Below are positions 41,674 to 50,784 of a stretch of 64,000 bases of DNA, piece after piece. Position 1 is the first letter of the stretch, and every line of letters starts with the position of its first letter. The DNA comes from Planctomycetota bacterium (lineage in GTDB: Bacteria; Planctomycetota; UBA1135; UBA2386), in assembly GCA_016713175.1 (NCBI GenBank), contig JADJPQ010000008.1, positions 310,001 to 374,000 on the forward strand, written 5' to 3'. The notes under the pieces were generated by a model. The model did no database searches. It was not told the origin of the DNA and saw nothing but the letters and a program-made list of their open reading frames with translations. The translations under genes were made by a program, and so were the position numbers.

Positions 41674-43095
41674 TCAGTTCACATCGACCGTCGTCGGCGT
41701 GCTGATCTCGATCGTCCCGGCCGACGTGATCGTCACCGCCTGCCACAGCGTCTTGCACGGCCACGGGATCACCGGGCTCGTGTAGGTCCCAAAGCCTCCC
41801 GGCGTCGGCACGTTCGCCATGAAGGTGTTGACGTAGTAGTCCGGGAAGCACAGGAAGCCCCAGGCGAACGGCAGCGACGGCGCCACCGCACCCACTCCCG
41901 TCGGCGCGAAGTTGAAGAACATCCACGACATCGGCGCCGGGCAGGCGATGTCGAGCACCGCCGGGGCCGGCGACGTGATCACGTGATTGCGCGCCTCGGT
42001 GACGAACCGGCAGTGCCGCGTGTAGGTCAGCGCGTTGACGTAGCTCGGCACGCCCATCGCCGCGGTCGGTGGCCGCAGACCGACCTGCAGGCCGAGCGTC
42101 GGACCAGCGCCGCACGGCGTGCCCAGGGGACCGCACGGCGCGACATGGATCTGGCCACCGCCGGCCGTCGTCAGGATCGAGCCGCCGGTGAGTGTCTCGC
42201 CGGTGAACAAGAGCGTCGGGACCACCAGCACGGTGCCGGTGCAGCCCGGGATGACGAACTGCGGGCCCAGCGGGTCGATCTCGAGCGCTTCGGTGTCGAC
42301 GATCGAAGTGACGCAGGCGCCGAACCGGTCGGCGACCGCGGCGTTGGCCGTGAACGTGTTCATCTGCGCTTCGTTGAACAGCACGTGCGCGCTTCCCGGC
42401 GCGACGGCGCCGATCCGCATGTCCGGCGTGTAGGTCAACGACGACGGCGGGATCACCAGCACGTCACCGTCCTGGATCGCGGTGACGCCGCAGGCCGCGG
42501 CGACCGCGTGGTTGCCATCCAGCGAGAAGAACACACCGAGGTTCGGCGAGAACGCGATCGCGTCGACGTCGACGACGATCGGCGTGATCGGCAGACCGAG
42601 CGACTGCTGGATCTGTTCGGCGCGGATGAAGTACTGGATCTTGCCGTCGCCGGTGGTGTTCCGGACGATCCGGCCGACGTCACCCGGCCGCAGCCCGGCG
42701 CCGCCGGAGACCACCGTGCCCATCGCTGCCGATGGCGACCAGAACACGTTGCGCTGGTTGGTGATGCCGGTCGGCGTGCTGCCGATCGAGGTCACCAGGC
42801 CATCGATCTCGCCGAAGATCGCGGGGTTCCAGTAGAACGTGTCGCCGTTCTCGTCGCCGGCCATCGTGTTGGACGACGTGCGCGGCGCCCATTTTTCGGC
42901 GGACAGCACGTTGCAGGACATCGTGGTGAACTCGAGCGCGATGATCTCGTTCGGGTTCAGGAACCGCAGGTTGGTGCCGGCGCTGCCGGACCGGGCCAGT
43001 TCGGGGACCTTGGCGGTGTAGAGGAAGTCGGGACCCTGCGCGTGCAGCGTCGTGGCGGCGAGCAGGAGGGGGAGGGTGGTGCGGAGCGTGGTCAT
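41674..43095 (-). CDS. secreted beta-rich protein of unknown function
   Basis: A 473-residue exported protein. The signal peptide (MTTLRTTLPLLLAATTLHAQ) starts at the ATG at 43095; the longer frame to 43149 has no signal. The body is rich in Val, Gly, Thr and scattered Cys, with segments such as GDVLVIPPSSLTYTPDMRIG and VPSYVNALTYTRHCRF. It has the look of the lineage's secreted beta proteins, but I know no family for it. It follows the DUF1501 gene on the same strand by 72 nt, so cotranscription is possible. Confidence 0.7.
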   Translation of the reverse strand: MTTLRTTLPLLLAATTLHAQGPDFLYTAKVPELARSGSAGTNLRFLNPNEIIALEFTTMSCNVLSAEKWAPRTSSNTMAGDENGDTFYWNPAIFGEIDGLVTSIGSTPTGITNQRNVFWSPSAAMGTVVSGGAGLRPGDVGRIVRNTTGDGKIQYFIRAEQIQQSLGLPITPIVVDVDAIAFSPNLGVFFSLDGNHAVAAACGVTAIQDGDVLVIPPSSLTYTPDMRIGAVAPGSAHVLFNEAQMNTFTANAAVADRFGACVTSIVDTEALEIDPLGPQFVIPGCTGTVLVVPTLLFTGETLTGGSILTTAGGGQIHVAPCGPLGTPCGAGPTLGLQVGLRPPTAAMGVPSYVNALTYTRHCRFVTEARNHVITSPAPAVLDIACPAPMSWMFFNFAPTGVGAVAPSLPFAWGFLCFPDYYVNTFMANVPTPGGFGTYTSPVIPWPCKTLWQAVTITSAGTIEISTPTTVDVN

Positions 43096-43167
43096 GGTGG
43101 GTTCGTGGTCGTCGTTCCCCTCGGAAGGACGGACCGGGAGCCACCGCACGCGAAATGTCCGCGGACT

Positions 43168-44548
43168 TCAGGCCAGCAGCGGCCCGATCACTTCGCCGTA
43201 GACGTCGGTCAGCCGCAGGTCGCGGCCACCGAAGCGGTAGGTGAAGCGCGTGGTCGACGCCGAGCTGATGCAGGATCGTCGCGTGCAGGTCGTGCACCGT
43301 GACCTTGTCGTGCACGGTCTTGTAGCCGTAGTCGTCGGTCAGGCCGTGGGCGTGGCCGCCGCGGAAGCCACCGCCCGCCAGCCACATCGTGAACGCGAAC
43401 GGGTTGTGATCGCGACCGTCGCGACCCTGCGCGAACGGCGTGCGGCCGAACTCGCCGCCCCACAGCACGATCGTCTCGTCGAGCAGGCCGCGCGCCGCGA
43501 GGTCGCCGAGCAGCGCGGCGATCGGCTGATCGACCATCCGGCAGTTGTCGGCGAGGCCACCCTTCAGGTTGCTGTGCTGATCCCAGCGATCGTGGCCGGT
43601 GCTGGGGCAGGTGAGCTGCACGAAGCGGACGCCGCGCTCGATCAGGCGGCGCGCCAACAGGCACTGCCGGCCGAACGTTCGGGTCTGTTCGTAGTCGGCC
43701 TGCATGCCATAGCGCTGTTGCAGCGCCGGGCTCTCGCCGGACAGCTCGAGCAGTTCGGGCACTGCGGCCTGCATCCGGAACGCCAGTTCGTGGTTCTCGA
43801 TCGCCGCGGCGATGCCATCGTCGCCACCCGCGCGTTCGAGCGTGCCGCGGTCGAGTCGGCGCAGCAGGTCGAGCTTGCGGGCCTGCTGATCGGCGGTCGG
43901 CTCGCGCCGGGCGACGTTGGTGACCGCGTCGCCGTGCATCCGGAACACCGAGCCCTGCGCGTGCGCCGGCAGGAACCCGGAATGGAAGCAGTCGATGCCG
44001 CCGGGCGGGATCAGGCCCCCGTTCAACACGACGTAGGCCGGCAGGTCGCGGTTGTCGGTGCCGAGGCCATGGCCGATCCATGCGCCCATCGATGGCCGAC
44101 CCTGCAGGCCGTGGCCGGTGTGCAGGTAATAGTTGGCGTTGGTGTGTTCGCTGAACTCGGCGACCACGGAGCGCACGACGCACAGGCGGTCGGCGTGCTG
44201 CGCGAGGTGCGGGAACAGGTCGGAGATCCACAGGCCGCTGTCGCCGTACTGGCGGAACTTCCACGGCGAACCCTGCGTGGCGCCGTTGTCGTTGAATTGC
44301 GTCGGCTCCATCTTCATCGGGAACGGCTTGCCGTCGTCGCGCTGCAGCAGCGGCTTGTAGTCGAACGTGTCGACCGAGCTCGGGCCGCCGTCCATGTACA
44401 GGAAGATCACGTGCCTGGCGCGCGGCGTGTGGTGCGGCAGCCGGCGGTCGTGATCGCCGAGCAGGTGGGTCAGCGGCAGCAGCGCGAAGCCATTGGCGGC
44501 GGTGCGCAACAGGTCGCGGCGGGAGGGCTGTGGCCGTTCTCGGGTCAT
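43168..44548 (-). CDS. DUF1501 family Tat-exported protein (frameshift near the 3' end)
   Basis: DUF1501 (sulfatase/phosphatase-fold) protein typical of planctomycetes. It starts with a twin-arginine signal (SRRDLLRTAANGFALLPL) and has FLYMDGGPSSVDTFDYKP, PSMGAWIGHGLG, CPSTGHDRWDQHSN, LWGGEFGRTP and DLHATILHQLGVDH. After that point the frame is lost. The expected ending, readable as RFTYRFGGRDLRLTDVYGEV plus IGPLLA and a stop at 43168, is in another frame. The sequence CACGCGCTTC on the coding strand (around 43246-43255) looks like loss of two bases from a GC run. Either the gene is slightly truncated in function or this is a sequencing error. Its usual DUF1549/1553 partner is 15 kb away. Confidence 0.85.
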
Positions 44549-44572
44549 CGACGAAGGGCGGGGGCAGTGGAG

Positions 44573-44578
44573 ACGGTA
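44573..44578 (-). promoter_or_regulatory. -10-like element (TACCGT) for the DUF1501 gene
   Basis: TACCGT on the minus strand, 24 nt before the ATG at 44548, within the 127-nt interval divergent from the Kelch gene. It would give a short leader. Confidence 0.3.
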
Positions 44579-44649
44579 GCAGGCCGGGCGCTGTGGCGCG
44601 CGGTTGCCGTTCGGCGCTTTCGGCCGGTCGACAGTCGATGCGCACTCGT

Positions 44650-44655
44650 CTACGA
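44650..44655 (+). promoter_or_regulatory. -10-like element (TACGAT) for the Kelch-protein gene
   Basis: TACGAT, 20 nt before the ATG at 44676; the short leader carries the Shine-Dalgarno sequence GAGGG. Together with the element at 44573 it forms a divergent promoter pair. Confidence 0.3.
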
Positions 44656-44675
44656 TCCGTGGCGAGGGAATGCCC

Positions 44676-46013
44676 ATGATCCGGACACCAGGCTGCTTGT
44701 TTCTCCTGCTCTCAGTGCTGCCGGCGCAGGCGCATTGGACACGCCTCTATCCCGCGGCCAGCCCGTCCCACCGCAGCGGCCTCACCATGGTCTTCGACAC
44801 GGTCCGTGGCTTCGGTCTGGCGTTCGGCGGGTCCGGGAGCGCCTTGTTGAACGAGACGTGGTCGTTCGACGGATCCGCGTGGTCGCGACAGACGGTCGCC
44901 GTGCCCCCTCCGCGCATGCGACATGGAATGGCCTTCGATGAAGCACGCGGCGTCGCGGTCCTGTTCGGCGGCGTCGGGCAGACAGTCCTGAACGAGACCT
45001 GGGAGTGGAACGGTGGTGCCTGGCTGCAGCGCTTCCCCAATGGCGCACCGCCGCCGCGGCACAGCTTTGCGATGGCATACGACGTCGGTAGTCGGCGCAC
45101 AGCCGTGTTCGGCGGCATTGGCAGTCAGCATCTGGGTGACCTGTGGGAATGGGATGGTAGCGCGTGGGGGCAGCGCCTGCCGACGCCGGGGCCGACGTCG
45201 AGGTACGGGGCTGCCATGGCCTACGATCCGACCCGCGGCGGCTTGTTGATGTTCGGTGGCATCACGCCCACCGCGATCGCTCTCGATGAGACCTGGCATT
45301 GGGATGGCGCCGCCTGGACGAGGTTCCTGCCAGCCAATCCGCCGTATGCGCGCGGCTCACACGCGATGGTCACGGACACGACGCGTCGGCGCGTCTCGAT
45401 GTTCGGTGGCGATGTCACCGATCCGTTGGTCTGGGAGTGGGATGGCGCCGAATGGTCGGCCCGGTTCCTGCTCGCGCCGACGCCCCGCCACAGCCACGCA
45501 ATGGCGCACGATCCAGTCCGTGGCCTCACGATCGTGTTCGGAGGTGAACGGTCGTCGAGTGCCACCGTGCTGCTCGGCGACACCTGGAAGTTCGCGACCG
45601 ATGTGCTCGCGGTGGCGACGGTATTCGGCGCCGGCTGTCCGGGGACGAACGGTGTGCCGGCCATCGGGGTCGCGCCGTACCGATTGCCGTGGCTTGCCGA
45701 CACGCTGGCTACCGAAGTCCGTTCGGTGCCACCGCTGGCGCCGGTGATCGTCGCCACCGGGACGGAGCTGTCGCCGCCGCAGGACCTTGGGCCTCTGGGC
45801 ATGCCTGGCTGCAGCCAGTTCTCCGGGGCGCAGGATGCTGCGCTGGTCCTGGCGACCAGCAACGGTCTGGCCACACATGACCTGGTCGTGCCGGATCAGC
45901 CGGCGCTGGTCGGCATCGAACTCGTGCAGCAGGCGGCGGTCCTGGATCCACCCGCCAACGGCGCGGGAATCACCACGTCGTCGGCAATGCGGCTGCGCGT
46001 TGGTGTTCGGTGA
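44676..46013 (+). CDS. secreted Kelch-repeat beta-propeller protein
   Basis: A 445-residue exported protein with a signal peptide (MIRTPGCLFLLLSVLPAQA). Six Kelch-like repeats follow (about residues 25-310), each with a MAYD/VFGG...W.WDG pattern, such as MAFDEARGVAVLFGG, TWEWNGGAW and MAYDPTRGGLLMFGG. A C-terminal beta domain begins with FGAGCPGTNG and contains MPGCSQFSG. GAGGG 7 nt before the ATG at 44676 decides the start, though an ATG at 44670 is also in frame. Propellers of this kind usually mediate protein or glycan binding. It is followed by the HEAT-like protein gene 7 nt later. Confidence 0.85.
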   Translation: MIRTPGCLFLLLSVLPAQAHWTRLYPAASPSHRSGLTMVFDTVRGFGLAFGGSGSALLNETWSFDGSAWSRQTVAVPPPRMRHGMAFDEARGVAVLFGGVGQTVLNETWEWNGGAWLQRFPNGAPPPRHSFAMAYDVGSRRTAVFGGIGSQHLGDLWEWDGSAWGQRLPTPGPTSRYGAAMAYDPTRGGLLMFGGITPTAIALDETWHWDGAAWTRFLPANPPYARGSHAMVTDTTRRRVSMFGGDVTDPLVWEWDGAEWSARFLLAPTPRHSHAMAHDPVRGLTIVFGGERSSSATVLLGDTWKFATDVLAVATVFGAGCPGTNGVPAIGVAPYRLPWLADTLATEVRSVPPLAPVIVATGTELSPPQDLGPLGMPGCSQFSGAQDAALVLATSNGLATHDLVVPDQPALVGIELVQQAAVLDPPANGAGITTSSAMRLRVGVR

Positions 46014-46020
46014 TGTGGCT

Positions 46021-47028
46021 GTGACTGGTCGGAGCCGTGAGTCGTCGGTGGCGGCCGCAGCGATCCTGCAGTTGTTGCAAGGCGCGAACGGCGGGCGGCT
46101 CGCTCGCGCCCAGCGTGCGACGCTCTCGTGGTTCGAGTCGAGTGCCGGGCGGCCGCCAGTGGCGGTCGATGAGGCCGTCATCGCGGCGTACGCGAACGCC
46201 CATTGGCGACAGTTGCGCCGCCTGTTGCGCCATCGCGACGACCGGGTGCGGCATGCGGCGTTGTGGGCAATGACGATGACTCGCCGTTCCGATCTGGCGG
46301 TACCGATCCTGGAGCTGCTGGTCGAACAGCGGCACTTCTCCACCCACGACTTCGCCTACGCCGCGGCGACTCGCGGTGGCGAGGCTCTGGTCGCTGGGTT
46401 CGAGCACGTGGCCTTGCATGGGCGTGGCCGGCGCCGGCTGTTTGCGATCGAGTGTCTTGGCATGACGCGCGGCGGCGCTCCTGCGGTGGCGGCTCTGGCG
46501 CGGGTCGTTCGTCGGCATGGTTTCGCGAAGGGCGTGCTGAACGCGCTCTACAATGTGGCCGATGTCGGCGTCGTGCCGATCGCGGCGCGCGCGCTGACGG
46601 ATGGTGATCCGGCGGTGCGGATGGATGCGATGGCGGCCGTGCTCGGCGGTCTGGAAGCGGTGCGTGGCAAGCTGCGTCTCGCTGGTCGCGCCGACCTGAC
46701 CCGACGCGTGCTCACTGCGCTCGCCGACCCGCGGACCTGGCGGGAGGGCAACGATCCGTGGGCGTCTCTGCTGGGCTTTGGCGTCGACGTGCTGCAGAAG
46801 CTCGGTGCCCGGGCGCTGCTGCCGTTCCTGCGGCGGTGTCTGCGCCAAGGCGTGCACGCCGATCACCAGCAAGAACTCGCGGAGATCGAACGGAAGTTGC
46901 GGACCCGGTCGCGTCGGCGGCCCGTAGTCGGGCGGGCCCTTGGGAAAAAGGTCCCCCTTCGCGCGTCACGTTCCGATCGGGTTGTCCTTCTTCCCGTAGC
47001 CCGCCGCGTGGTGGGTTTCCCGTGCTGA
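46021..47028 (+). CDS. HEAT-repeat-like protein
   Basis: A 335-residue helical protein without a signal peptide. Repeated helix pairs (RQLRRLLRHRDDRVRHAALWAM, GVVPIAARALTDGDPAVRMDAMAAVLGG, LGARALLPFLRRCLRQG) match HEAT/PBS-lyase-like repeats, which bind partner proteins. The start is uncertain: GTG at 46021, 7 nt after the Kelch stop, is the nearest in-frame candidate, while an ATG at 46013 is in another frame. The frame is open upstream to 45787 inside the Kelch gene. The C-terminus is basic and unstructured. Cotranscription with the Kelch gene is likely; the function is unknown. Confidence 0.65.
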   Translation: MTGRSRESSVAAAAILQLLQGANGGRLARAQRATLSWFESSAGRPPVAVDEAVIAAYANAHWRQLRRLLRHRDDRVRHAALWAMTMTRRSDLAVPILELLVEQRHFSTHDFAYAAATRGGEALVAGFEHVALHGRGRRRLFAIECLGMTRGGAPAVAALARVVRRHGFAKGVLNALYNVADVGVVPIAARALTDGDPAVRMDAMAAVLGGLEAVRGKLRLAGRADLTRRVLTALADPRTWREGNDPWASLLGFGVDVLQKLGARALLPFLRRCLRQGVHADHQQELAEIERKLRTRSRRRPVVGRALGKKVPLRASRSDRVVLLPVARRVVGFPC

Positions 47029-47062
47029 GCATCAGCTGCAGGCACGCGTGTGACGTTGGCGG

Positions 47063-48850
47063 TCACTGGCCGCGATAGCGGAACGTGAAGCGGCCATCAG
47101 GGGCGGCGTCGCCGTGGTCGAGCCAGTCGATCCGATGGCCATCGTCGCCGACTGCCGCCGTCCACTGGAATGCGAAGACGAGTGGGCCGGTGCCCTGGCC
47201 CAGCAGCGCGCGCGGCAGGCGAATGACCATGGCCGGACCAACGCGGTGGGTGTGGACCTCGGCCCTGGTTTCGCGGTCGGTCCAGAGGGGCCCGATGCGC
47301 GCAACCGTGGTCGTGTCGTCGCGATGTCCGTTGCCGCCGATGAGCAGGTCGAAGCCGCACCAGCCAGTGCGCGGATCGTCGTCGGTGTCGATCAGGAGAC
47401 GCAGAGCGTCGTCGCGGGCTGGCGGCAGTTCGAGTGCCGCGGTCGCCTCGATCCGGAACAGCACGTCGGTGGCATCGTGGGCGACCTGGGCCAGCAGCAG
47501 GTCGTTTGGCGCGGCATCCTGCCGATACGGGCCGGCACGGCCCTGTCCGGGATGGTCACGGCCGAACGTATCGCCCGGATGATCGGCGAACTTCGGGGTG
47601 ACGTCGCGCCAGACGGACGCGTCGGCGTCGAGTGCGATGGTGCGCGGTGGCGACGGCTCGGACGGTCGCGGCACACCCTTGTAGCGCCGGATGTTGGCGA
47701 CCAGCTGCCAGTAGTACGCATCCTCGTGGCCGCCGCGCATCGGTTCGAGGTCGCGACTGAACTCCGGCGAGTAGGCATCGACGAAGTAGCTGTCGCCGGG
47801 CGGCAGCGTGCGGCCACACATTGGCGCCAGGCCGTCCGACAGGAAGCGCATCGCCGACCATTCGTTCCAGCCGGTGACGAACACCAGTTCGGGATCGACC
47901 GCGAGCGCGTGATCCCACTGCTCCTGGAAGCACAGGCCCTCGGCCGTGCGCTCGTCGCCTGGCGCCGGCTGGCGACCCGCATGGAAGCTGCGGCCGATGT
48001 TGGTGGTCGGATGCTGCGCGACCGCGACGGCGAGCGCTTCGCGGTGATCTTTGCCGTCGTGCCAGCCAAATCGTTGCGGGTGGTGGTCGAGCCACGGCCA
48101 CGCGTCCTTGCCATCGCCAAACCAGGCGCCGGCACTCCAGGCCCATGAGCGCCGCAGCGCGAAGAACTCGCGATGCTCCGGATCGACCTCGTCGGCGGGC
48201 GCCAGCAGCAGCGGCTTGCCGCGCCAGCGGAACCACATGGCCTCGTGGTGCCGAGGTCCGTAGACCTCGCGCCACAGCGCATCGGTGACGGCGCGCGCTT
48301 CTGCATGCGCCAGGAACGTCACTTGCGGCACGCGGACGCCCGTTCGCCGCAGCTCGTCCCACACGGTCAACAGGCGGGCGCAGTTGCTTGCATAGGTCAG
48401 CCCGTTGGTGACGTCGATGGCGATGGCATCGACACCGGCGTTCGCCAGCCACAGCGCGTGGCGGCGCAAGACCGCGGTGTCGTCGGCAAGGTAGTAGCCC
48501 AGGTGCGGCTGTGCCCACCAATGGAACGCGTGCGGCGGCCCGAAGTGCGGTGCGCCGGCGCTGCGGTCGGCCAGGATCACGCTGAGGTCGTACGGACTCT
48601 TGTAGTCGCGCGCTTCCTTGGGCCAGACGCCGCCGCCTGGGGGCGGCTGCCGGTGGTCGTCATGGCCGTGGGCACCATGCCAGACGAAGTAGAACAGCAG
48701 CACATGCCGATCGGGTCGCGGCGATGGGCATTGCGCGGCGTCGGGCAGCACGCGGCCCAGGCCGTCGATGCCGCCGCACGGACGGAAGTCGACGGCCGGA
48801 TCCTGCGGAGCGACGGCGACGATCCATGCCGCGGAGACGCCGGCAATCAT
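47063..48850 (-). CDS. secreted glycoside hydrolase-like protein (GH99/GH71-like) with C-terminal sugar-binding-type domain
   Basis: A 595-residue exported protein. The signal peptide is MIAGVSAAWIVAVAPQ. The main domain (about residues 45-390) looks like a TIM-barrel of the GH99/GH71-like type, with LLFYFVWHGAHG, LGYYLADD, AGVDAIAIDVTNG, FVTGWNEWSAMRF and DAYSPEFSRDLEP. The WNEW segment carries a plausible acidic residue. A C-terminal domain (about 455-595) with LLIDTDDDPRTGWCGFDLLI resembles CBM9-like modules. The substrate cannot be told. It is translationally coupled (ATGA overlap) to the upstream propeller gene. Confidence 0.7.
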   Translation of the reverse strand: MIAGVSAAWIVAVAPQDPAVDFRPCGGIDGLGRVLPDAAQCPSPRPDRHVLLFYFVWHGAHGHDDHRQPPPGGGVWPKEARDYKSPYDLSVILADRSAGAPHFGPPHAFHWWAQPHLGYYLADDTAVLRRHALWLANAGVDAIAIDVTNGLTYASNCARLLTVWDELRRTGVRVPQVTFLAHAEARAVTDALWREVYGPRHHEAMWFRWRGKPLLLAPADEVDPEHREFFALRRSWAWSAGAWFGDGKDAWPWLDHHPQRFGWHDGKDHREALAVAVAQHPTTNIGRSFHAGRQPAPGDERTAEGLCFQEQWDHALAVDPELVFVTGWNEWSAMRFLSDGLAPMCGRTLPPGDSYFVDAYSPEFSRDLEPMRGGHEDAYYWQLVANIRRYKGVPRPSEPSPPRTIALDADASVWRDVTPKFADHPGDTFGRDHPGQGRAGPYRQDAAPNDLLLAQVAHDATDVLFRIEATAALELPPARDDALRLLIDTDDDPRTGWCGFDLLIGGNGHRDDTTTVARIGPLWTDRETRAEVHTHRVGPAMVIRLPRALLGQGTGPLVFAFQWTAAVGDDGHRIDWLDHGDAAPDGRFTFRYRGQ

Positions 48851-49956
48851 CGGTTCTCACCCGGTTGCAACACGAAACCCGGGGGCGCCGGCGGCGCCTC
48901 GGGCGTGTCGACCAGGGCCCACAGGCCATTGGTCGAGCCGACCAGCAATACGCCGTTCTGCAGTTCCCAACCGCCGACCTGCACGCCGTCGCCGGGCGTG
49001 AAGCGCCAACGCAGCGCCAGGGTCTGCCGGTCGTGCACGTAGAACGAACCATCGAGATTGCCGAACACGACGGCATCGCCGACCACGCCCGGACGGCCGA
49101 AGGGATTGCGGCCGGTCCGGATGCGTCCGGGCGCCATGGCTCCGGTCCGGCGATCGAAGCGGACGACCGAGGTGCCAAAGCCCGCCCAGACACCGTCCTC
49201 GGACGGGAACGGCGTCGAGAAGCCCGTCGCGCCAAACCCGGTCTGCCACCGTGGCTGACCTGAATCGGCGGCAACGGCGTGCAGCATGCCGCGACGGCCA
49301 TCATCGCCGCGGTCGGCCACGAACACAGTGTCGCCATCGACCACCGGTGACGAGGCGCCGACTGGCGCGTCGACCTCACGTTCCCAGACGGGCTTGCCGT
49401 CACCGACCGCGAGCGCGACGAGTTTGCCCGTCATGGTGCCGGCGTAGATGCGATGGCCATCGGTTGCCGGCGTCATCAGCACCGGGCCGCCGAGGTCCTG
49501 GCGCCACAGTTCGGCGCCGCCGGTGATCGCCACGATCTCATGGCCGGCAGCGACGACGAAGATGTCGCCGCAACAGATGCCGGGATATGGCGTCGGCGCG
49601 AGCGCGACGTGCCACAGGCGCCGGTCGAGTGCTGGCGCGAAAGCGTGCACGCTGCCGTCCTGATGCCGCGCGAAGACCAGGCCACCGCCGAGAACGGGTG
49701 CCTGCCACGGGCCGTCGACCTTGGCCTGCGCGACGACCCTGCCACTGTGGATGTCCAGCGCGAGCAGCCGTTCGCCGCCGCAGAACACCAGGTCCTTCCG
49801 GCAAGCAGGCGCCGTGGTGAACGGCGTCACGACGTCGGCGTGGTGCCAGGCGATGCCCGGCATGGCCGGGATCGTCGGTTTCGGCTGCTGACCCGCGGCG
49901 TGGCAGGCGATCAAGGCAGCGAACATCCGCGAACGAAGGCGCGCAGCGGCGTGCAT
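48847..49956 (-). CDS. secreted PQQ-type beta-propeller protein
   Basis: A 369-residue exported protein whose start ATG at 49956 follows from the signal peptide (ARLRSRMFAALIACHAAGQ). TACCAT stands 9 nt upstream. At least five blades show the PQQ-like pattern: LLALDIHSGRVVAQ, VHAFAPALDRRLWH, LVALAVGDGKPVWE, LHAVAADSGQPRWQ, FYVHDRQTLALRWR. No quinoprotein catalytic residues were identified, so a structural or binding role is as likely as dehydrogenase activity. The longer frame to 50592 is antisense to the pilin-like gene. It is coupled to the glycoside hydrolase-like gene. Confidence 0.8.
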   Translation of the reverse strand: MHAAARLRSRMFAALIACHAAGQQPKPTIPAMPGIAWHHADVVTPFTTAPACRKDLVFCGGERLLALDIHSGRVVAQAKVDGPWQAPVLGGGLVFARHQDGSVHAFAPALDRRLWHVALAPTPYPGICCGDIFVVAAGHEIVAITGGAELWRQDLGGPVLMTPATDGHRIYAGTMTGKLVALAVGDGKPVWEREVDAPVGASSPVVDGDTVFVADRGDDGRRGMLHAVAADSGQPRWQTGFGATGFSTPFPSEDGVWAGFGTSVVRFDRRTGAMAPGRIRTGRNPFGRPGVVGDAVVFGNLDGSFYVHDRQTLALRWRFTPGDGVQVGGWELQNGVLLVGSTNGLWALVDTPEAPPAPPGFVLQPGENR

Positions 49957-49965
49957 GGAACCACC

Positions 49966-49971
49966 ATGGTA
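49966..49971 (-). promoter_or_regulatory. -10 element (TACCAT) for the propeller/hydrolase operon
   Basis: TACCAT on the minus strand, 9 nt before the ATG at 49956, in the 123-nt interval divergent from the pilin-like gene. Confidence 0.4.
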
Positions 49972-50079
49972 TCGACCGCTCGGCGTCCCGGGAGCGGCGG
50001 TTACGGTGCGATCGGGCGGATCGCCGATAGCGTGGGCCGAGCGGGGGAGCGGCCGCCGCCAGCGAGAGACGATCTGACC

Positions 50080-50781
50080 ATGCAGCTTCGCCGAGCCGAC
50101 GGTTTCACCCTGATCGAACTGCTGATCGTGGTGGCGATCATCGCCATCATCGCTTCGATCGCCGTGCCGAGTCTGCTGCGTTCGCGATCTTCGGCGAATG
50201 AAGCCGCGGCGATCGCGACGTTGAAGTCGCTGGTCAGCACGCAGGCGCAGATCCGGACGATGGCGGCAATCGATGCCAATCGCAATGGCGCCGGCGAACA
50301 CGGGTTCTTCGCCGAAATGGCTGGCTCCGTGGCGCCACGGATCGACGAGTCGGGGAACGTCGGCACGGCGCCGGTGGTGCCGTTGATGATGCCGGCGTTC
50401 GGACAGTTGACCAATGGGGCGGTGGCGCGTGCCGGCTACCACTTCCGGATGTTCCTGCCCGCGGTCGGCACCGGCGCGCCGACCGGCGAAGCGGCGACCG
50501 GCGGCGCCGTCGGCCTGAACATCGATGCGCGGCTGGCGGAGACGCAGTGGTGCGCGTACGCGTGGCCGTCGTCGTACGGGATCTCCGGCCATCGGGCGTT
50601 CTTCATCAACCAGGGCGGTGACATCCTGGCGACCGAGAACAGCGTGCAGCGCTACAACGGCAACGCGACGCCGGTGACCGGCAATGCGGCGTTCGCGAAT
50701 GGCGCGCCGAATGCGATGGGGAGTGCGACGGCGGCCAACACCGTGGGCAACGACGGCGGTCGCTGGGTCGTCGTCAACTAG
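50080..50781 (+). CDS. type IV pilin/pseudopilin-like protein
   Basis: A 233-residue protein with a class III prepilin leader. Its short basic start MQLRRADG is followed by FTLIELLIVVAIIAIIASIAVPSLL, with the processing Gly before Phe and Glu at mature position 5. The globular part contains a Trp-Cys-Ala-Tyr strand region and a Gly/Asn-rich end, as in planctomycete major pseudopilins (DUF1559-like or TadE-type relatives were considered; no exact family is claimed). No pilus or type II secretion machinery genes are in the window, so it is an orphan. The frame is open upstream, but the leader sets the start. Confidence 0.85.
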   Translation: MQLRRADGFTLIELLIVVAIIAIIASIAVPSLLRSRSSANEAAAIATLKSLVSTQAQIRTMAAIDANRNGAGEHGFFAEMAGSVAPRIDESGNVGTAPVVPLMMPAFGQLTNGAVARAGYHFRMFLPAVGTGAPTGEAATGGAVGLNIDARLAETQWCAYAWPSSYGISGHRAFFINQGGDILATENSVQRYNGNATPVTGNAAFANGAPNAMGSATAANTVGNDGGRWVVVN

Positions 50782-50784
50782 CGA

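Noticed and set aside
41251..43302. 683-codon plus-strand ORF over the kinase end, hairpin and secreted-protein gene
   Set aside because: Crosses two convergent genes and the hairpin; composition is that of an antisense shadow.
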